NCBI RefSeq assembly: GCF_016924145.1
Contig: NZ_JAFFZO010000025.1
Location: 1-64,000, forward strand
Length of the DNA stretch: 64,000 nt
Direction of reading: 5' to 3'
DNA from: Amphritea pacifica
GTDB lineage: Bacteria > Pseudomonadota > Gammaproteobacteria > Pseudomonadales > Balneatricaceae
Shown here: one piece after another, positions 27,899 to 37,144 of the stretch
How positions within the stretch are numbered: the stretch's first letter is position 1
Layout of the letters: every line of letters begins with the position of its first letter
Program-made: the position numbers and the translations under genes
Notes under the pieces: generated by a model
Database searches by the model: none
Told to the model about the DNA's origin: nothing
What the model saw: only the letters and a program-made list of their open reading frames with translations

Positions 27899-29609
27899 GT
27901 TGATAACCGTTCTGCAGCAGATCTTTAAATTCAGTGAACGGCACCGGTTTGCTATAGAGATATCCCTGTGCCTGATGGCAACCAAAGCTGGCGAGGAAGT
28001 TGAGTTGCTGGATGGTCTCAACCCCCTCAGCAATGATCTCTTTGTTGAGACTGTAGGCCAGACGGATAAGGGCTTTGACAATTTCCCGGTCATCCGGGTT
28101 GTTATTGACACCGGAAACAAACGAACGGTCAATTTTCAGGCTGCCGATAGGTAGTTTTTGTAACAGAGAAAAAGAGGAATAGCCGGTACCAAAGTCATCC
28201 AGTGAAAAGTTGATACCCAGCTTATGTAACTCCTCAATACCTTCGCGAACATGCAATTCATTATTAAACAGGGCCGATTCGGTAAGCTCAAATTCCAGAA
28301 CCGAGGTATCGATAGCGTATTTTTCAATCAGTCGCTGAATCGTCCGGCAGAGATAACTGTCCTGGAACTGCCTGAAAGACAGGTTGATACTCAGGCTTTT
28401 TATCGTCAGTCCGCTCGCCAGGAGTTGTTGCATATCCTCCCCTGCCTGCTGGATCACCCAGTAACCGATCGGCACGATCAGCCCGGTACGTTCGGCGGTG
28501 GGGATAAACATATCCGGAAAGATCAGTCCCCGTTGCGGGTGTTGCCAGCGAATCAGGCCTTCAGCTCCGATGATCTTACCGGACAGAATATCAACCCGGG
28601 GCTGATAGAACAGTTCGAACTCGTTTCGCCGGATAGCGTTGATCAGCTCGGGTTCTATATTGTAATGGGGGTCTTGTTCAAAACTGCTTTGCGGGTCGAA
28701 AATAATATAGCTGCAACTGCTTGTTTCTTTAGCCTTGATCCTCGCCTGAGTAGCCTGGTGGATCAGTGTGTCCGCTTCACAACTGTGTTCCGGGGCCAGT
28801 GCAACGCCGATGCTGCAGGGCAAAATGATTTCCAGCTCATGATAGTTGTATGGCTCAGTCAGGCGGTGCAGCAGCTGGATGCACAGCTGTGTGACATGCT
28901 GGGCCAGACTGACATCGTCAGGCGTCTCCAGCAGCAGGATAAACTCGTCATTCCCCTGGCGCGAGATCAAGCCCGGAGCCAGTTCAGAAAGGCGCTGACT
29001 CATCTCTTTAACGACAACGTCACCGGCGGAATAGCCATTGATTGTGTTAAAGCGTCGGAAGCCATCCAGGTCAATATTGATCAGCGCAAAATGTTTTCCC
29101 GATCCACCTTTTCGCAGGGCTCTCAGCCGTTCCGAAAACTCCTGATAAAATTGCTGCCGGTTCATCATGCCGGTTAGCGGGTCCAGTTGCGTCAGGCGCT
29201 CAATCTCTGAGTAGTACTGGCAGATTTTAAGGTTATAGCGCAGCAACCGCTGTAATACTTCATCGGTCAGAGCGTTGGTGGAGATATAGTCGCTGGCCCG
29301 CCAGAGCATCGATTCATCGATACGCTCAGGGGTAAGATTCTGATCAAACAGGATGACCGGAATATGGGGGTACTGCTGACGCAGGTAGTGCAGCTCAGAG
29401 AGCGCGTTGGTATCAGTAAAACAGGTGTGCAGAAAAATCAGATGGGTATCTGTCTGTTCCAGCCGTTCGGTGGCCTGATCAAAGCTGCATTGCTGTACCT
29501 GGCATTGCTGCTGTTGCAGACGGGTCACGATCGCTGAGGTATCAACGCCGCAACTATCAACAATCAGACACTCTGTACGTGCTGGATTACGGCTAGCTAC
29601 AGATAACAT
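27870..29609 (-). CDS. Degenerate receiver-GGDEF-EAL protein
   Basis: The 579-residue product has an N-terminal receiver-like fold (10-125) in which the phospho-acceptor position reads LIFLHTCF, lacking aspartate, so it is unlikely to be phosphorylated. The GGDEF domain reads GNDEF and lacks the RxxD inhibitory site. The EAL domain keeps the key residues although EAL itself reads EGL: NLSFRQ, FELTES, DDFGTGYS, LKIDRSFV and EGVET. It is most likely a soluble c-di-GMP phosphodiesterase. It is convergent with, and overlaps, comM. Confidence 0.88.
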   Translation of the reverse strand: MLSVASRNPARTECLIVDSCGVDTSAIVTRLQQQQCQVQQCSFDQATERLEQTDTHLIFLHTCFTDTNALSELHYLRQQYPHIPVILFDQNLTPERIDESMLWRASDYISTNALTDEVLQRLLRYNLKICQYYSEIERLTQLDPLTGMMNRQQFYQEFSERLRALRKGGSGKHFALINIDLDGFRRFNTINGYSAGDVVVKEMSQRLSELAPGLISRQGNDEFILLLETPDDVSLAQHVTQLCIQLLHRLTEPYNYHELEIILPCSIGVALAPEHSCEADTLIHQATQARIKAKETSSCSYIIFDPQSSFEQDPHYNIEPELINAIRRNEFELFYQPRVDILSGKIIGAEGLIRWQHPQRGLIFPDMFIPTAERTGLIVPIGYWVIQQAGEDMQQLLASGLTIKSLSINLSFRQFQDSYLCRTIQRLIEKYAIDTSVLEFELTESALFNNELHVREGIEELHKLGINFSLDDFGTGYSSFSLLQKLPIGSLKIDRSFVSGVNNNPDDREIVKALIRLAYSLNKEIIAEGVETIQQLNFLASFGCHQAQGYLYSKPVPFTEFKDLLQNGYQLTAESAANQ

Positions 29610-29872
29610 ATCGAATCTACTACTTGAGAGTAAACGACCATGTTTATTCCCGCTGTTTACTACTGATAAGACAATTCATTCCATGCGATAATTGTCCCCC
29701 CTGTAAGCGCATTAAGAGTAGCACGTCAATTTATTGAATTAAACAGTTGTTTGAGTGCTTTATGTTTTAAAACAATGAATTACAGCGGATTTTGTAGGTT
29801 TTTACGGCAAGTTAACATTACTCTATCGGCCGTATATGAACAAAACTTTAGCAGTCAGAGTAACTATTTATA

Positions 29873-31888
29873 ATGTCGAGACTTAATCCCAAACAGCGAG
29901 AAGCGGTGGACTATATCAGTGGGCCGATGCTGGTGCTTGCCGGGGCCGGCTCGGGTAAGACCAGTGTTATCACCCGTAAAATTGCTTACCTGATCGAAAA
30001 CTGCGGTATCAAAGCGCATAACATCGCTGCCGTGACCTTCACCAATAAGGCCTCGCGGGAGATGAAGGAGCGGGTTAATACTCTGGTTAAAGGAAATGCC
30101 ACCCGGGGGCTGACCGTTTCAACCTTTCACAATCTGGGGCTGAATATTATACGCAAAGAGCATAAAACCCTGGGTTTCAAGGCCGGCTTCTCGCTGTTTG
30201 ATGATCAGGACAGCAAGGCATTGCTGAAAAGCCTGCTGTTACACCACAACGAAGAAACCGATCAACTGGACTTTATTCAGAGCACTATCTCAAACTGGAA
30301 GAACGATATGCTGGGGCCGGAGCAGGCTCTGGCTAAAGCGGAAGGCCCTGCAGATGTGCTGGCGGCCAGGGCGTATGAGGCCTATCAGAAGAGTCTGAAA
30401 GCCTATAATGCGGTGGACTTCGATGATCTGATTCTGCTGCCGGTGCAGTTGTTCATGAATCACGGCGCTATTCTGGAACGCTGGCAGCAGAAGATTCGCT
30501 ATCTGTTAGTGGATGAGTATCAGGATACCAACATTACCCAGTATCTGCTGGTCAAGATGCTGGTGGGTACACGGGGGATGCTGACGGTGGTGGGTGATGA
30601 TGATCAGTCTATCTACTCGTGGCGTGGCGCCCGACCAGAAAATCTGGTGCAGTTACAGCACGACTTTCCTTCACTTAAAGTGGTCAAGCTTGAGCAGAAT
30701 TACCGTTCAACCGGACGTATTCTTAAAGCAGCCAACACCGTGATCTCGAATAACCCCCACGTGTTCGATAAAACCCTGTGGAGTGATATGGGGTTTGGCG
30801 ATCCGATCCGGGTGGTATTCACCCGTAATGAAGATGCTGAATGTGAACGGATCGCCACAGAGATTCTGGATCTGCATCTGCGTAAGCGCTATCAGTTTAA
30901 GGATTTCGCTATTCTCTATCGCGGTAATCATCAGGCCCGTCTGCTGGAGCTGAAACTACAGAGCTATCAGGTACCCTATAAACTCAGTGGTGGCACCTCA
31001 TTCTTTGCCCGCGCAGAGATTAAGGACATCATGTCTTACATGAAGGTGTTAGTGAACCCGGATGACGATAACGCATTCCTGAGAATTATCAATCTGCCCC
31101 GCCGGGAGATCGGTCATACTACATTGCAGGGCTTGGGCGAATACGCTTCTGAACGGCACTGCAGTCTGTTCAATGCCTGTAGTGAGCTGGGTCTGGAACA
31201 GGTATTAAAACCCGCCCAGGTGGAGCGGTTGCAGCGCTTTAAGAACTGGCTCGAAGGGATCTATCAGCAGTGTGAACGGGGGGATCCTATCGATGCGATT
31301 CGCAAGATGATAGAGGATATCGATTTTGCGGGCTGGATCGCTCAGAACAGTTCCAGTGAAGCGGTTGCTGAACGGCGCATGCAAAACGTCTGGATTCTGG
31401 TTGATTCGCTTCGCAATACCCTGGAACGTTTGCAAGAGGATGATCCTGAGGCGGGGATCCGGGAGGCTATCGCCCGACTGGTGCTGATGGATATTATGGA
31501 GCGTCAGGAAGAGGAAGATGATTCTGACCGGGTGCAGCTGATGACGCTGCACGCCTCCAAGGGGCTGGAGTTTAATCATGTCTATCTGATGGGGATGGAG
31601 GAGGAGATTCTGCCCCACCGCAACAGCATCGAAAATGGCGATATCGAAGAGGAACGGCGACTGGCGTATGTGGGAATCACCCGGGCGAAGCAGACGCTGA
31701 CAATGACCCTGGCGCGGAAACGAAAACAGTTTGGTGAACTGATCGATTGTCAGCCCAGCCGTTTTCTTGATGAGCTGCCCGAGGATGATCTGGTGTATGA
31801 AGGCCGTGGGGAGGTGTGCGAAGTTACCAATAAAGCACGGGGTAATGCGACCCTGAGTGGTTTACGGGGGTTATTGGACGATCTATAA
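29873..31888 (+). CDS. rep: ATP-dependent DNA helicase Rep
   Basis: The 671-residue SF1A helicase starts MSRLNPKQREAVDYISGPMLVLAGAGSGKT with Walker A, then TFTNKASREMKERV, Walker B LVDEYQDTN, DDDQSIYSWRGA and the C-terminal motifs MTLHASKGLEF and RRLAYVGITRAK. The length and N-terminus fit Rep rather than UvrD. Rep moves 3'-5' and clears proteins ahead of replication forks. It ends at a strong bidirectional terminator. Confidence 0.96.
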   Translation: MSRLNPKQREAVDYISGPMLVLAGAGSGKTSVITRKIAYLIENCGIKAHNIAAVTFTNKASREMKERVNTLVKGNATRGLTVSTFHNLGLNIIRKEHKTLGFKAGFSLFDDQDSKALLKSLLLHHNEETDQLDFIQSTISNWKNDMLGPEQALAKAEGPADVLAARAYEAYQKSLKAYNAVDFDDLILLPVQLFMNHGAILERWQQKIRYLLVDEYQDTNITQYLLVKMLVGTRGMLTVVGDDDQSIYSWRGARPENLVQLQHDFPSLKVVKLEQNYRSTGRILKAANTVISNNPHVFDKTLWSDMGFGDPIRVVFTRNEDAECERIATEILDLHLRKRYQFKDFAILYRGNHQARLLELKLQSYQVPYKLSGGTSFFARAEIKDIMSYMKVLVNPDDDNAFLRIINLPRREIGHTTLQGLGEYASERHCSLFNACSELGLEQVLKPAQVERLQRFKNWLEGIYQQCERGDPIDAIRKMIEDIDFAGWIAQNSSSEAVAERRMQNVWILVDSLRNTLERLQEDDPEAGIREAIARLVLMDIMERQEEEDDSDRVQLMTLHASKGLEFNHVYLMGMEEEILPHRNSIENGDIEEERRLAYVGITRAKQTLTMTLARKRKQFGELIDCQPSRFLDELPEDDLVYEGRGEVCEVTNKARGNATLSGLRGLLDDL

Positions 31889-31894
31889 GTAATA

Positions 31895-31920
31895 AAAAAG
31901 GCCGCATCAGCGGCCTTTTT
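31895..31920. terminator. Bidirectional terminator between rep and cytochrome c5
   Basis: AAAAAGGCCGC-ATCA-GCGGCCTTTTT gives a GC-rich stem flanked by A-runs and T-runs on both sides, so it can serve rep on the plus strand and the cytochrome gene on the minus strand. Confidence 0.92.
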
Positions 31921-31943
31921 CAGATTTAGCGAGGGGGCTCGGT

Positions 31944-32366
31944 TTACTTGGCACTGTCTACCATGTATTGAACGGCCGCTTTGATCTCTTCGTCAGAACA
32001 GGTGCCGCAGGTGCCGCGCGGGGGCATAGCATTGAAACCGTTCAGGGCGCTGTTCAGCAGTGTTTCCATGCCTTTAGCTCCACGGTCAGCCCAGTCGCTG
32101 GTACCAAACTTAGGCGCATCCAGTACGCCTGACGCGTGGCATGCAGAACAGCTGGCAGTGTACACTTCTGATCCGGAGCGGGCGCCGGCGGCAGCTGCAG
32201 GTGCAGCGGCACCACCACAGTCATCACCTTCTACACAGACAGAACCCACTTTGGCAATACGTTCTGCAATCGCATCGTTATCAGTGTTGGCTATAGCCGA
32301 GGTGGCCAGAAAACCCAGTGCTACAGCAAACAGGGCAGAAATAGCTTTGGCAGCAAATTTACTCAC
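31944..32366 (-). CDS. Cytochrome c5 family monoheme protein
   Basis: A signal peptide (SKFAAKAISALFAVALGFLA) leads into a c-type domain with the heme motif CSACH, the methionine ligand in NAMPPRG and the extra C-terminal cysteine pair CGTC typical of cytochrome c5. An alanine/proline-rich linker with another cysteine pair (CVEGDDC) precedes the heme domain. It carries electrons in the periplasm, probably to terminal oxidases. I chose GTG 32366 because GAGG is well spaced upstream and the signal peptide then starts directly; longer frames add unlikely residues. Proximity to rep resembles the Pseudomonas chromosome. Confidence 0.88.
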   Translation of the reverse strand: MSKFAAKAISALFAVALGFLATSAIANTDNDAIAERIAKVGSVCVEGDDCGGAAAPAAAAGARSGSEVYTASCSACHASGVLDAPKFGTSDWADRGAKGMETLLNSALNGFNAMPPRGTCGTCSDEEIKAAVQYMVDSAK

Positions 32367-32550
32367 AGTCACGACCTCATCATCGCTAATTTTAGAAAAA
32401 GGTAGCTGTCGGATGCCCTCAATGGGCCTGTTACAGCGTTTAGAAATAATAATTCGGCCGGGATTATAGCGGTAAATAGGCACAACGAAAATGGTTGAGG
32501 TCATTATCGGGACTAATTAATTAGTAACGAACCGCTGAAAAGGATCAAAG

Positions 32551-32637
32551 ATGCCTGGTTTAGCTATCATTTTGGGTAGTGAAAGTGCTTTTGTTGTTGC
32601 CTCATGGCGACGTTGGCGCTATGTTGTTGCACAATAA
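32551..32637 (+). CDS. Possible 28-residue micro-ORF
   Basis: ATG 32551 is preceded by AAGGATCAAAG, a well-spaced ribosome-binding site, and the frame encodes MPGLAIILGSESAFVVAS followed by a basic, tryptophan-rich tail. It could make a small membrane-associated peptide upstream of the GGDEF-EAL gene. There is no homology I recognise and its length is compatible with chance. Confidence 0.3.
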   Translation: MPGLAIILGSESAFVVASWRRWRYVVAQ

Positions 32638-32712
32638 ATTCCAACTTTAACTTCGCAGGACTGCAAGCCAGTCAGCTGTCGCATGACTTACGATACCGTA
32701 AAAGGACTTATT

Positions 32713-32781
32713 ATGGTAACTGGTGTCTCTTTATTATGCTTTGATCTCTATCGAAGCAGCCGGTTTGCTGGGTTGTTCTGA
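32713..32781 (+). CDS. 22-residue leader peptide coupled to a GGDEF-EAL gene
   Basis: ATG 32713 follows AAAGGACTTATT, a strong ribosome-binding site, and the frame ends in TGA that overlaps the ATG of the next gene (TGATG, 32779-32783). The downstream gene has no good site of its own, so its translation probably depends on this leader. The peptide (MVTGVSLLCFDLYRSSRFAG-LF) has no recognised motif. The feature is seen directly in the sequence; its regulatory role is inferred. Confidence 0.5.
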   Translation: MVTGVSLLCFDLYRSSRFAGLF

Positions 32782-34889
32782 TGACCCCACGTCCGATATT
32801 GTCCGTCACCGGCAGGCTGCACCGTTTATTTGTCACTTCAGTCGCCGTGGTTTTACTGATCACCGGTCTGGTGGTGATGAGCGTTGAGTTTTATAACCAT
32901 CGCAGTCAGTTGATTGACAGAGCCCACGTCTTTTCCGGGCTGACCTCCCCCCAGCTTGCCCAGGTGGTGCTGACCGAATCGCCAATGCTGGCGACCCTGC
33001 TATTGGAAAGTTATTTCTCAGAACCCAATCTGCTGGGTATCTATGTGTATCGCAACGATGGTTCAGAGCTGGTTAAACTGACCAAGCCGGGACTGGCCCA
33101 GTCTCTGCCTACCCCCTCGCATGAACTTCGGGCTCAGCTCGAGGCGTCCTATACAATCGGCTTCGAACTGCTTGATTACAGTGTTCCGTTAAGAGTGAAA
33201 GACAAACTGGTGGGGCAGCTATATCTGCAATATAGTCTGGATGCAGTTAAGCGGCAGTTACTGATCTATCTGCTGTTTGGTACGGCTCTGTACTGCTTCT
33301 CTCTGCTCGGCGTGTATCTGTTGTCGAAGCGAATCCAGCGGGGGATTTCTGAACCTGTGGATAAAATAATTGATGCAATGGAGCAGGTTACCGTGCATCA
33401 GAACTTCGCTCTGAAGATCCCCGAAGATGATAAACCGGGTGAGCTTCATGCCCTGATCAGTGGCTTTAACCGTATGCTGGGGCAGATTAACCGCAATGCC
33501 AAAGAGCTGAAATCCCATCAGGCTGCGATTGAGCAGCATGTCTACTTTGACCCGCTCACAGGGCTGGCAAATCGCCGGCTGCTGATGCAGAGCATGGAAC
33601 GGGAAGTACTTCGGGCGAAGCGTTCCGAGCAGATCGGTGCGCTGTTATACATGGACCTGGATCACTTTAAAACCATCAATGACTCGCTGGGGCATAGTGT
33701 GGGAGACGCTGTGCTCAATAGCGTCTCATCGCGAATACGTAAAGCGGTCAGAGAGGCCGATACCCCCGCCCGACTGGGGGGCGATGAGTTTGTTGTGTTA
33801 CTGCCAGAGCTGGGAACCAGTGAGTCTACCGCCAGTCACAATGCGCTGAGTGTGGCCGAAAAAGTGCGTCAGGCTATCTCTTCGGTGCACCAGATTGATG
33901 GTCGCGCGCTGCATGTGACACCGAGTATCGGTATTGCTCTGTTCGATGGCCAGAATGATGAGTTTGAAAACCTGATTATGCAGGCAGATCTGGCGATGTA
34001 CCGGGCCAAGGAAGAGGGACGCAACCGGGTTCAGTTTTTCCTCGAACAGATGCAGCACAATGCCGATCACCGGCAGCAGATAGAGGAAAGTCTGCGGCAA
34101 GCGATCGAAAATGACCTGTTGTATATCTGTTATCAGCCTCTGGTCCGGGGGAATGGCAAGATTGTCGGGGCAGAAGCATTAGTGCGCTGGTCGGATGGCG
34201 AGAAGGGGCTGGTTAACCCCGCTTCATTTATCCCTATCGCCGAGATGACCGATCTGATTTGTTGCTTAGGCCAATGGGTCCTGACTGAGGTCTGTCAGCA
34301 GATGGCCTCCTGGGAAAAACAGGGTAAAAAGCTGGTGGTATCGGTCAATATCAGTCCGCGTGAGTTTGAACAGAATGATTTTGTTGAGAAGGTTCAGGAA
34401 ATTATTCTTAACAGTGGTGTCAGGGCTGAATATCTGGTGTTTGAACTGACCGAGGGGGTGCTGTTAAACAATATTGAAGCCGTGCGTATAAAAATGCAAC
34501 GGCTGGCCAAACTGGGGATCCGTTTTGCACTGGATGATTTTGGTACCGGGTATTCCTCGCTACAGTATCTGAAGCAACTGCCCCTGAATACCCTGAAAAT
34601 TGATCAGTCCTTTGTTCAGGACATCACCACCGACAGCAATGATGCTGCGATTGTGTCAACGATTATAGCGATGGCGCGCACCCTGGGTATCGATGTGGTG
34701 GCTGAAGGGGTTGAAAAGCAGGAAGAGCTGGATTTCCTCGAGCATTGGGGCTGTCAGTTGTTTCAGGGGTATTATTTCAGTCGGGCAATGAAAGCAAAAC
34801 GTATGGGCAGCCTGATACCCTCGGCAGGCAAAGAACAGCTGCGGGAGACACAGATAATCCCTTTCAAAAAACATCAGTTTAGCAAGTGA
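32781..34889 (+). CDS. Membrane HAMP-GGDEF-EAL protein, both domains intact
   Basis: The 702-residue product has a membrane helix at 15-35, a periplasmic sensor domain of about 115 residues (CHASE8-like in length and pattern), a second helix at about 154-176, a HAMP linker, a GGDEF domain (about 250-420) with RLGGDEF and an intact RxxD inhibitory site five residues before it, and an EAL domain (435-690) with EALVRW, NISPRE, FELTEG, DDFGTGYS, LKIDQSF and EGVEK. It is the only protein in this window in which both catalytic signatures are canonical, so it may switch between c-di-GMP synthesis and breakdown. Its start codon overlaps the stop of a 22-codon leader. Confidence 0.92.
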   Translation: MTPRPILSVTGRLHRLFVTSVAVVLLITGLVVMSVEFYNHRSQLIDRAHVFSGLTSPQLAQVVLTESPMLATLLLESYFSEPNLLGIYVYRNDGSELVKLTKPGLAQSLPTPSHELRAQLEASYTIGFELLDYSVPLRVKDKLVGQLYLQYSLDAVKRQLLIYLLFGTALYCFSLLGVYLLSKRIQRGISEPVDKIIDAMEQVTVHQNFALKIPEDDKPGELHALISGFNRMLGQINRNAKELKSHQAAIEQHVYFDPLTGLANRRLLMQSMEREVLRAKRSEQIGALLYMDLDHFKTINDSLGHSVGDAVLNSVSSRIRKAVREADTPARLGGDEFVVLLPELGTSESTASHNALSVAEKVRQAISSVHQIDGRALHVTPSIGIALFDGQNDEFENLIMQADLAMYRAKEEGRNRVQFFLEQMQHNADHRQQIEESLRQAIENDLLYICYQPLVRGNGKIVGAEALVRWSDGEKGLVNPASFIPIAEMTDLICCLGQWVLTEVCQQMASWEKQGKKLVVSVNISPREFEQNDFVEKVQEIILNSGVRAEYLVFELTEGVLLNNIEAVRIKMQRLAKLGIRFALDDFGTGYSSLQYLKQLPLNTLKIDQSFVQDITTDSNDAAIVSTIIAMARTLGIDVVAEGVEKQEELDFLEHWGCQLFQGYYFSRAMKAKRMGSLIPSAGKEQLRETQIIPFKKHQFSK

Positions 34890-35021
34890 ATAGTGACTAT
34901 AATCAGGTAACTCCTCTACGGAAATACTGCTATCACGGAATCGCTGAAAAATTCACTTTAGCAATAGACAGTACTCCGTTAGATCGGTAATATACCGCCC
35001 TCATCATCACTGATGAACTGC

Positions 35022-35098
35022 GCGCCTGTAGCTCAGCTGGATAGAGTAGCAGGTTCCGATCCTGTTGGTCGGGGGTTCGAATCCCTCCAGGCGCGCCA
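35022..35098 (+). tRNA. tRNA-Arg (anticodon CCG)
   Basis: The 77-nt sequence folds into a full cloverleaf: acceptor GCGCCTG / CAGGCGC, D-stem GCTC, anticodon stem GCAGG / CCTGT with loop TTCCGAT, T-arm with TTCGAAT and encoded CCA. The anticodon CCG reads CGG arginine codons. Confidence 0.95.
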
Positions 35099-35169
35099 CT
35101 TTATAGTTAGTGTTGCTATTTATAAATTCGCACAACACTCTGTTCCGGGCATGAATGCCTGGAGGGTGA
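35080..35169 (+). repeat. 90-bp spacer repeat, copy 1 (includes the 3' end of tRNA-Arg)
   Basis: Starts in the T-arm of tRNA-Arg and continues into the spacer. It is repeated essentially exactly at 35250-35339, 170 bp downstream, so the second copy carries a partial tRNA 3' end (T-stem strand, acceptor strand and CCA). Confidence 0.85.
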
Positions 35170-35249
35170 GATCCCCCGATGGGGTTCGAGCCGAGCGAAG
35201 CGAGACAACGGAGCGTAGCGACGGCCCGAAGGGCAAGGCGAAGCCGGGT
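35170..35249 (+). other. GC-rich structured insert between the spacer repeats
   Basis: This 80-bp stretch holds nested short repeats and small palindromes such as CCCCGATGGGG, GAGCGAAGCGAG, GAGCGTAGCGACGG and GCCCGAAGGGC. It ends in a GCGAAGCCGGGTAATCCC motif that recurs with one change at 35341. It would be part of the tRNA-Arg to tRNA-Thr transcript. Confidence 0.6.
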
Positions 35250-35339
35250 AATCCCTCCAGGCGCGCCACTTTATAGTTAGTGTTGCTATTTATAAATTCG
35301 CACAACACTCTGTTCCGGGCATGAATGCCTGGAGGGTGA
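35250..35339 (+). repeat. 90-bp spacer repeat, copy 2
   Basis: Second copy of 35080-35169, including the last 19 nt of tRNA-Arg with CCA but no 5' portion, so it is not a functional tRNA. The identity ends at GAGGGTGA in both copies. Confidence 0.85.
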
Positions 35340-35370
35340 AGCGAAGCCAGGTAATCCCGCTTATCACAGT

Positions 35371-35446
<76 letters not shown>

Positions 35447-35480
35447 TTTCTTCTTACCTCCACCCTGACATAGTGGCAGT

Positions 35481-36797
35481 TTAGCCACTGACAGCTGAAT
35501 AGGTCCATAGTACCGCAAACCCTGTTGTCAGCATAAATGGCCCATAAAACCGGTTGAGTTTCATCAGCGTAATTGCAGAGATACCATAACGTGATTGCAG
35601 GCTAAGTTGCACCCCGGAAAACGGCGATAGCCCGACACCGATCGACCAACTGAGTAAGAGTGTGATTCCCAACAGGTTGGGATCGCTGACACTGGGCATG
35701 AGGATGCTACCTGCCAGCACCGCAGAGGTGACCGGGTGCATACCGATCAGCGCCAGGCCGACCAGGGCTGATAGCGTCAGACAGGCTTCCGCAGCGGTAA
35801 AGTGTTCGGGCGCCAGGCGTAGTTGCAGTGATTCCAGCAGTGCCGCGACCCCTGAGGCGAGGACTGCAGCAGCCAGAAACAGTGTCACTTCACTGCCGAG
35901 TTTTGGCAGCCCTTCATGGATATGAGTTTTAAGGTGTATGGCGCAATCCCGGGGTTGTCGAAGCAGCAGGTATGTCAGTGTAAACAGGATTGAGATCAGT
36001 GTGACCAGTGTGATCACCGATAACTCTGGCAGATAGTGGTGAGCAATGATGACCAGTATGGCCAGTAACAAAGGCATCCATAACGCTCCGGCATGCATAG
36101 GATAACCATGGGTTTTATCCGAATCGGGGTGATGGCTGATCTGCCAGGCGCTGAATATCAGTGCGATCAGTGCTGTGGGCAGGCCGTAGATCATGAGGGT
36201 GCTGAGCTGGGCGCCGGGTGCGCTGATCAGCACGACACCCATTGCCGCAAAGAAAGGCGACCAGCAGGCACAGATACTGAACGCACGTAATAGCGTAAGC
36301 CCTTGCAGTGGTGTCAGTTGTCTGTGGTTGCTAAGACGGTCTCCGACAATCATTATCGATGAGATATTGATGACGGCTGCTATCAGATGGGTACCAAAAA
36401 GTGTCCGCAGCATCGCTGTTCTTCCAGGGGGAAGCTGCTCATCGGTTTGTATACCCCGGGTGGCGACAATTCTCAGAAAGCTGACTGCGATCAACATAGC
36501 GATAATCATCTGATTGGCTTCAAAGGCTTTCATCAGATAGCGCTGGTCGCCCCCCTGATAAATACCAATAGCAAGTCCTGTGGCACCGGCGATCAACAGA
36601 ACCGCGCTCTGGATCAGCTGGCTGGGTCGCTGGCGACGAATCAGCAGCGCCGCTGCCAGCCATACCGGAGCGCCGGCAATATAGTCAGGCACGGCGTGGG
36701 TCAGTGCTGTGATCAGTGAGAGCAGCAGCATCAGCAGGAGTGTCCAGCCTGTCACGGTGGTCGATAGTGGCAGGGTGGAGATGGTTTTTTGATCCAT
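35481..36797 (-). CDS. Unrecognised polytopic membrane protein, transporter-like
   Basis: The 438-residue product has about eleven to twelve hydrophobic segments spread over its whole length and short loops. The repeated half-structure and the re-entrant-like GMHPVTSAVLAGSILMP segment near the C-terminus resemble ion-transporter-superfamily carboxylate carriers, but I cannot assign a family. It is a single gene on the minus strand, starting beyond tRNA-Thr, with no partner that would indicate a substrate. Confidence 0.6.
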   Translation of the reverse strand: MDQKTISTLPLSTTVTGWTLLLMLLLSLITALTHAVPDYIAGAPVWLAAALLIRRQRPSQLIQSAVLLIAGATGLAIGIYQGGDQRYLMKAFEANQMIIAMLIAVSFLRIVATRGIQTDEQLPPGRTAMLRTLFGTHLIAAVINISSIMIVGDRLSNHRQLTPLQGLTLLRAFSICACWSPFFAAMGVVLISAPGAQLSTLMIYGLPTALIALIFSAWQISHHPDSDKTHGYPMHAGALWMPLLLAILVIIAHHYLPELSVITLVTLISILFTLTYLLLRQPRDCAIHLKTHIHEGLPKLGSEVTLFLAAAVLASGVAALLESLQLRLAPEHFTAAEACLTLSALVGLALIGMHPVTSAVLAGSILMPSVSDPNLLGITLLLSWSIGVGLSPFSGVQLSLQSRYGISAITLMKLNRFYGPFMLTTGFAVLWTYSAVSG

Positions 36798-37032
36798 AGT
36801 AAATCCGTACAGTGCGATGCTGAAAGGGCTGGGGCCGGGTTAATCCGTGATCATACCGCGAACACCTGAGACTGTCCGCAGCGCCACCGAATATTCTTCA
36901 GACGTCTCTTCAGACGAGAATTGCGCGGATATATTGTTTGCGGCAGGTTACTGCTGTGCGTAAAACAGGGTAACCTGAAAAGCTGTTATTACAGCATCAA
37001 AGGTATACCCTTATCGATCAATCAGCTGTTGC

Positions 37033-37048
37033 TGGCCTGTTTATTGCT
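37033..37048 (+). promoter_or_regulatory. Sigma-54-like promoter upstream of the amidoligase cluster
   Basis: TGGCCTGTTTATTGCT has GG and GC exactly 10 nt apart and differs from the consensus TGGCACG-N4-TTGCW at two positions only. It lies 357 bp before the first gene, so the leader would be long. Confidence 0.45.
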
Positions 37049-37144
37049 CTACCTTGTATATAGCCCGAACTGCGCAATTTATGCGCTGTTTGAGTGCGGA
37101 GCCTCAGCGTGCAGGAGCGCTGACTGCATCGGCTTTGATATCGC

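Noticed and set aside
35080-35339. Direct repeats of a tRNA 3' end as attachment sites of an integrated element
   Set aside because: Only 80 bp separates the copies and no integrase or phage gene is near; better explained as local duplication.
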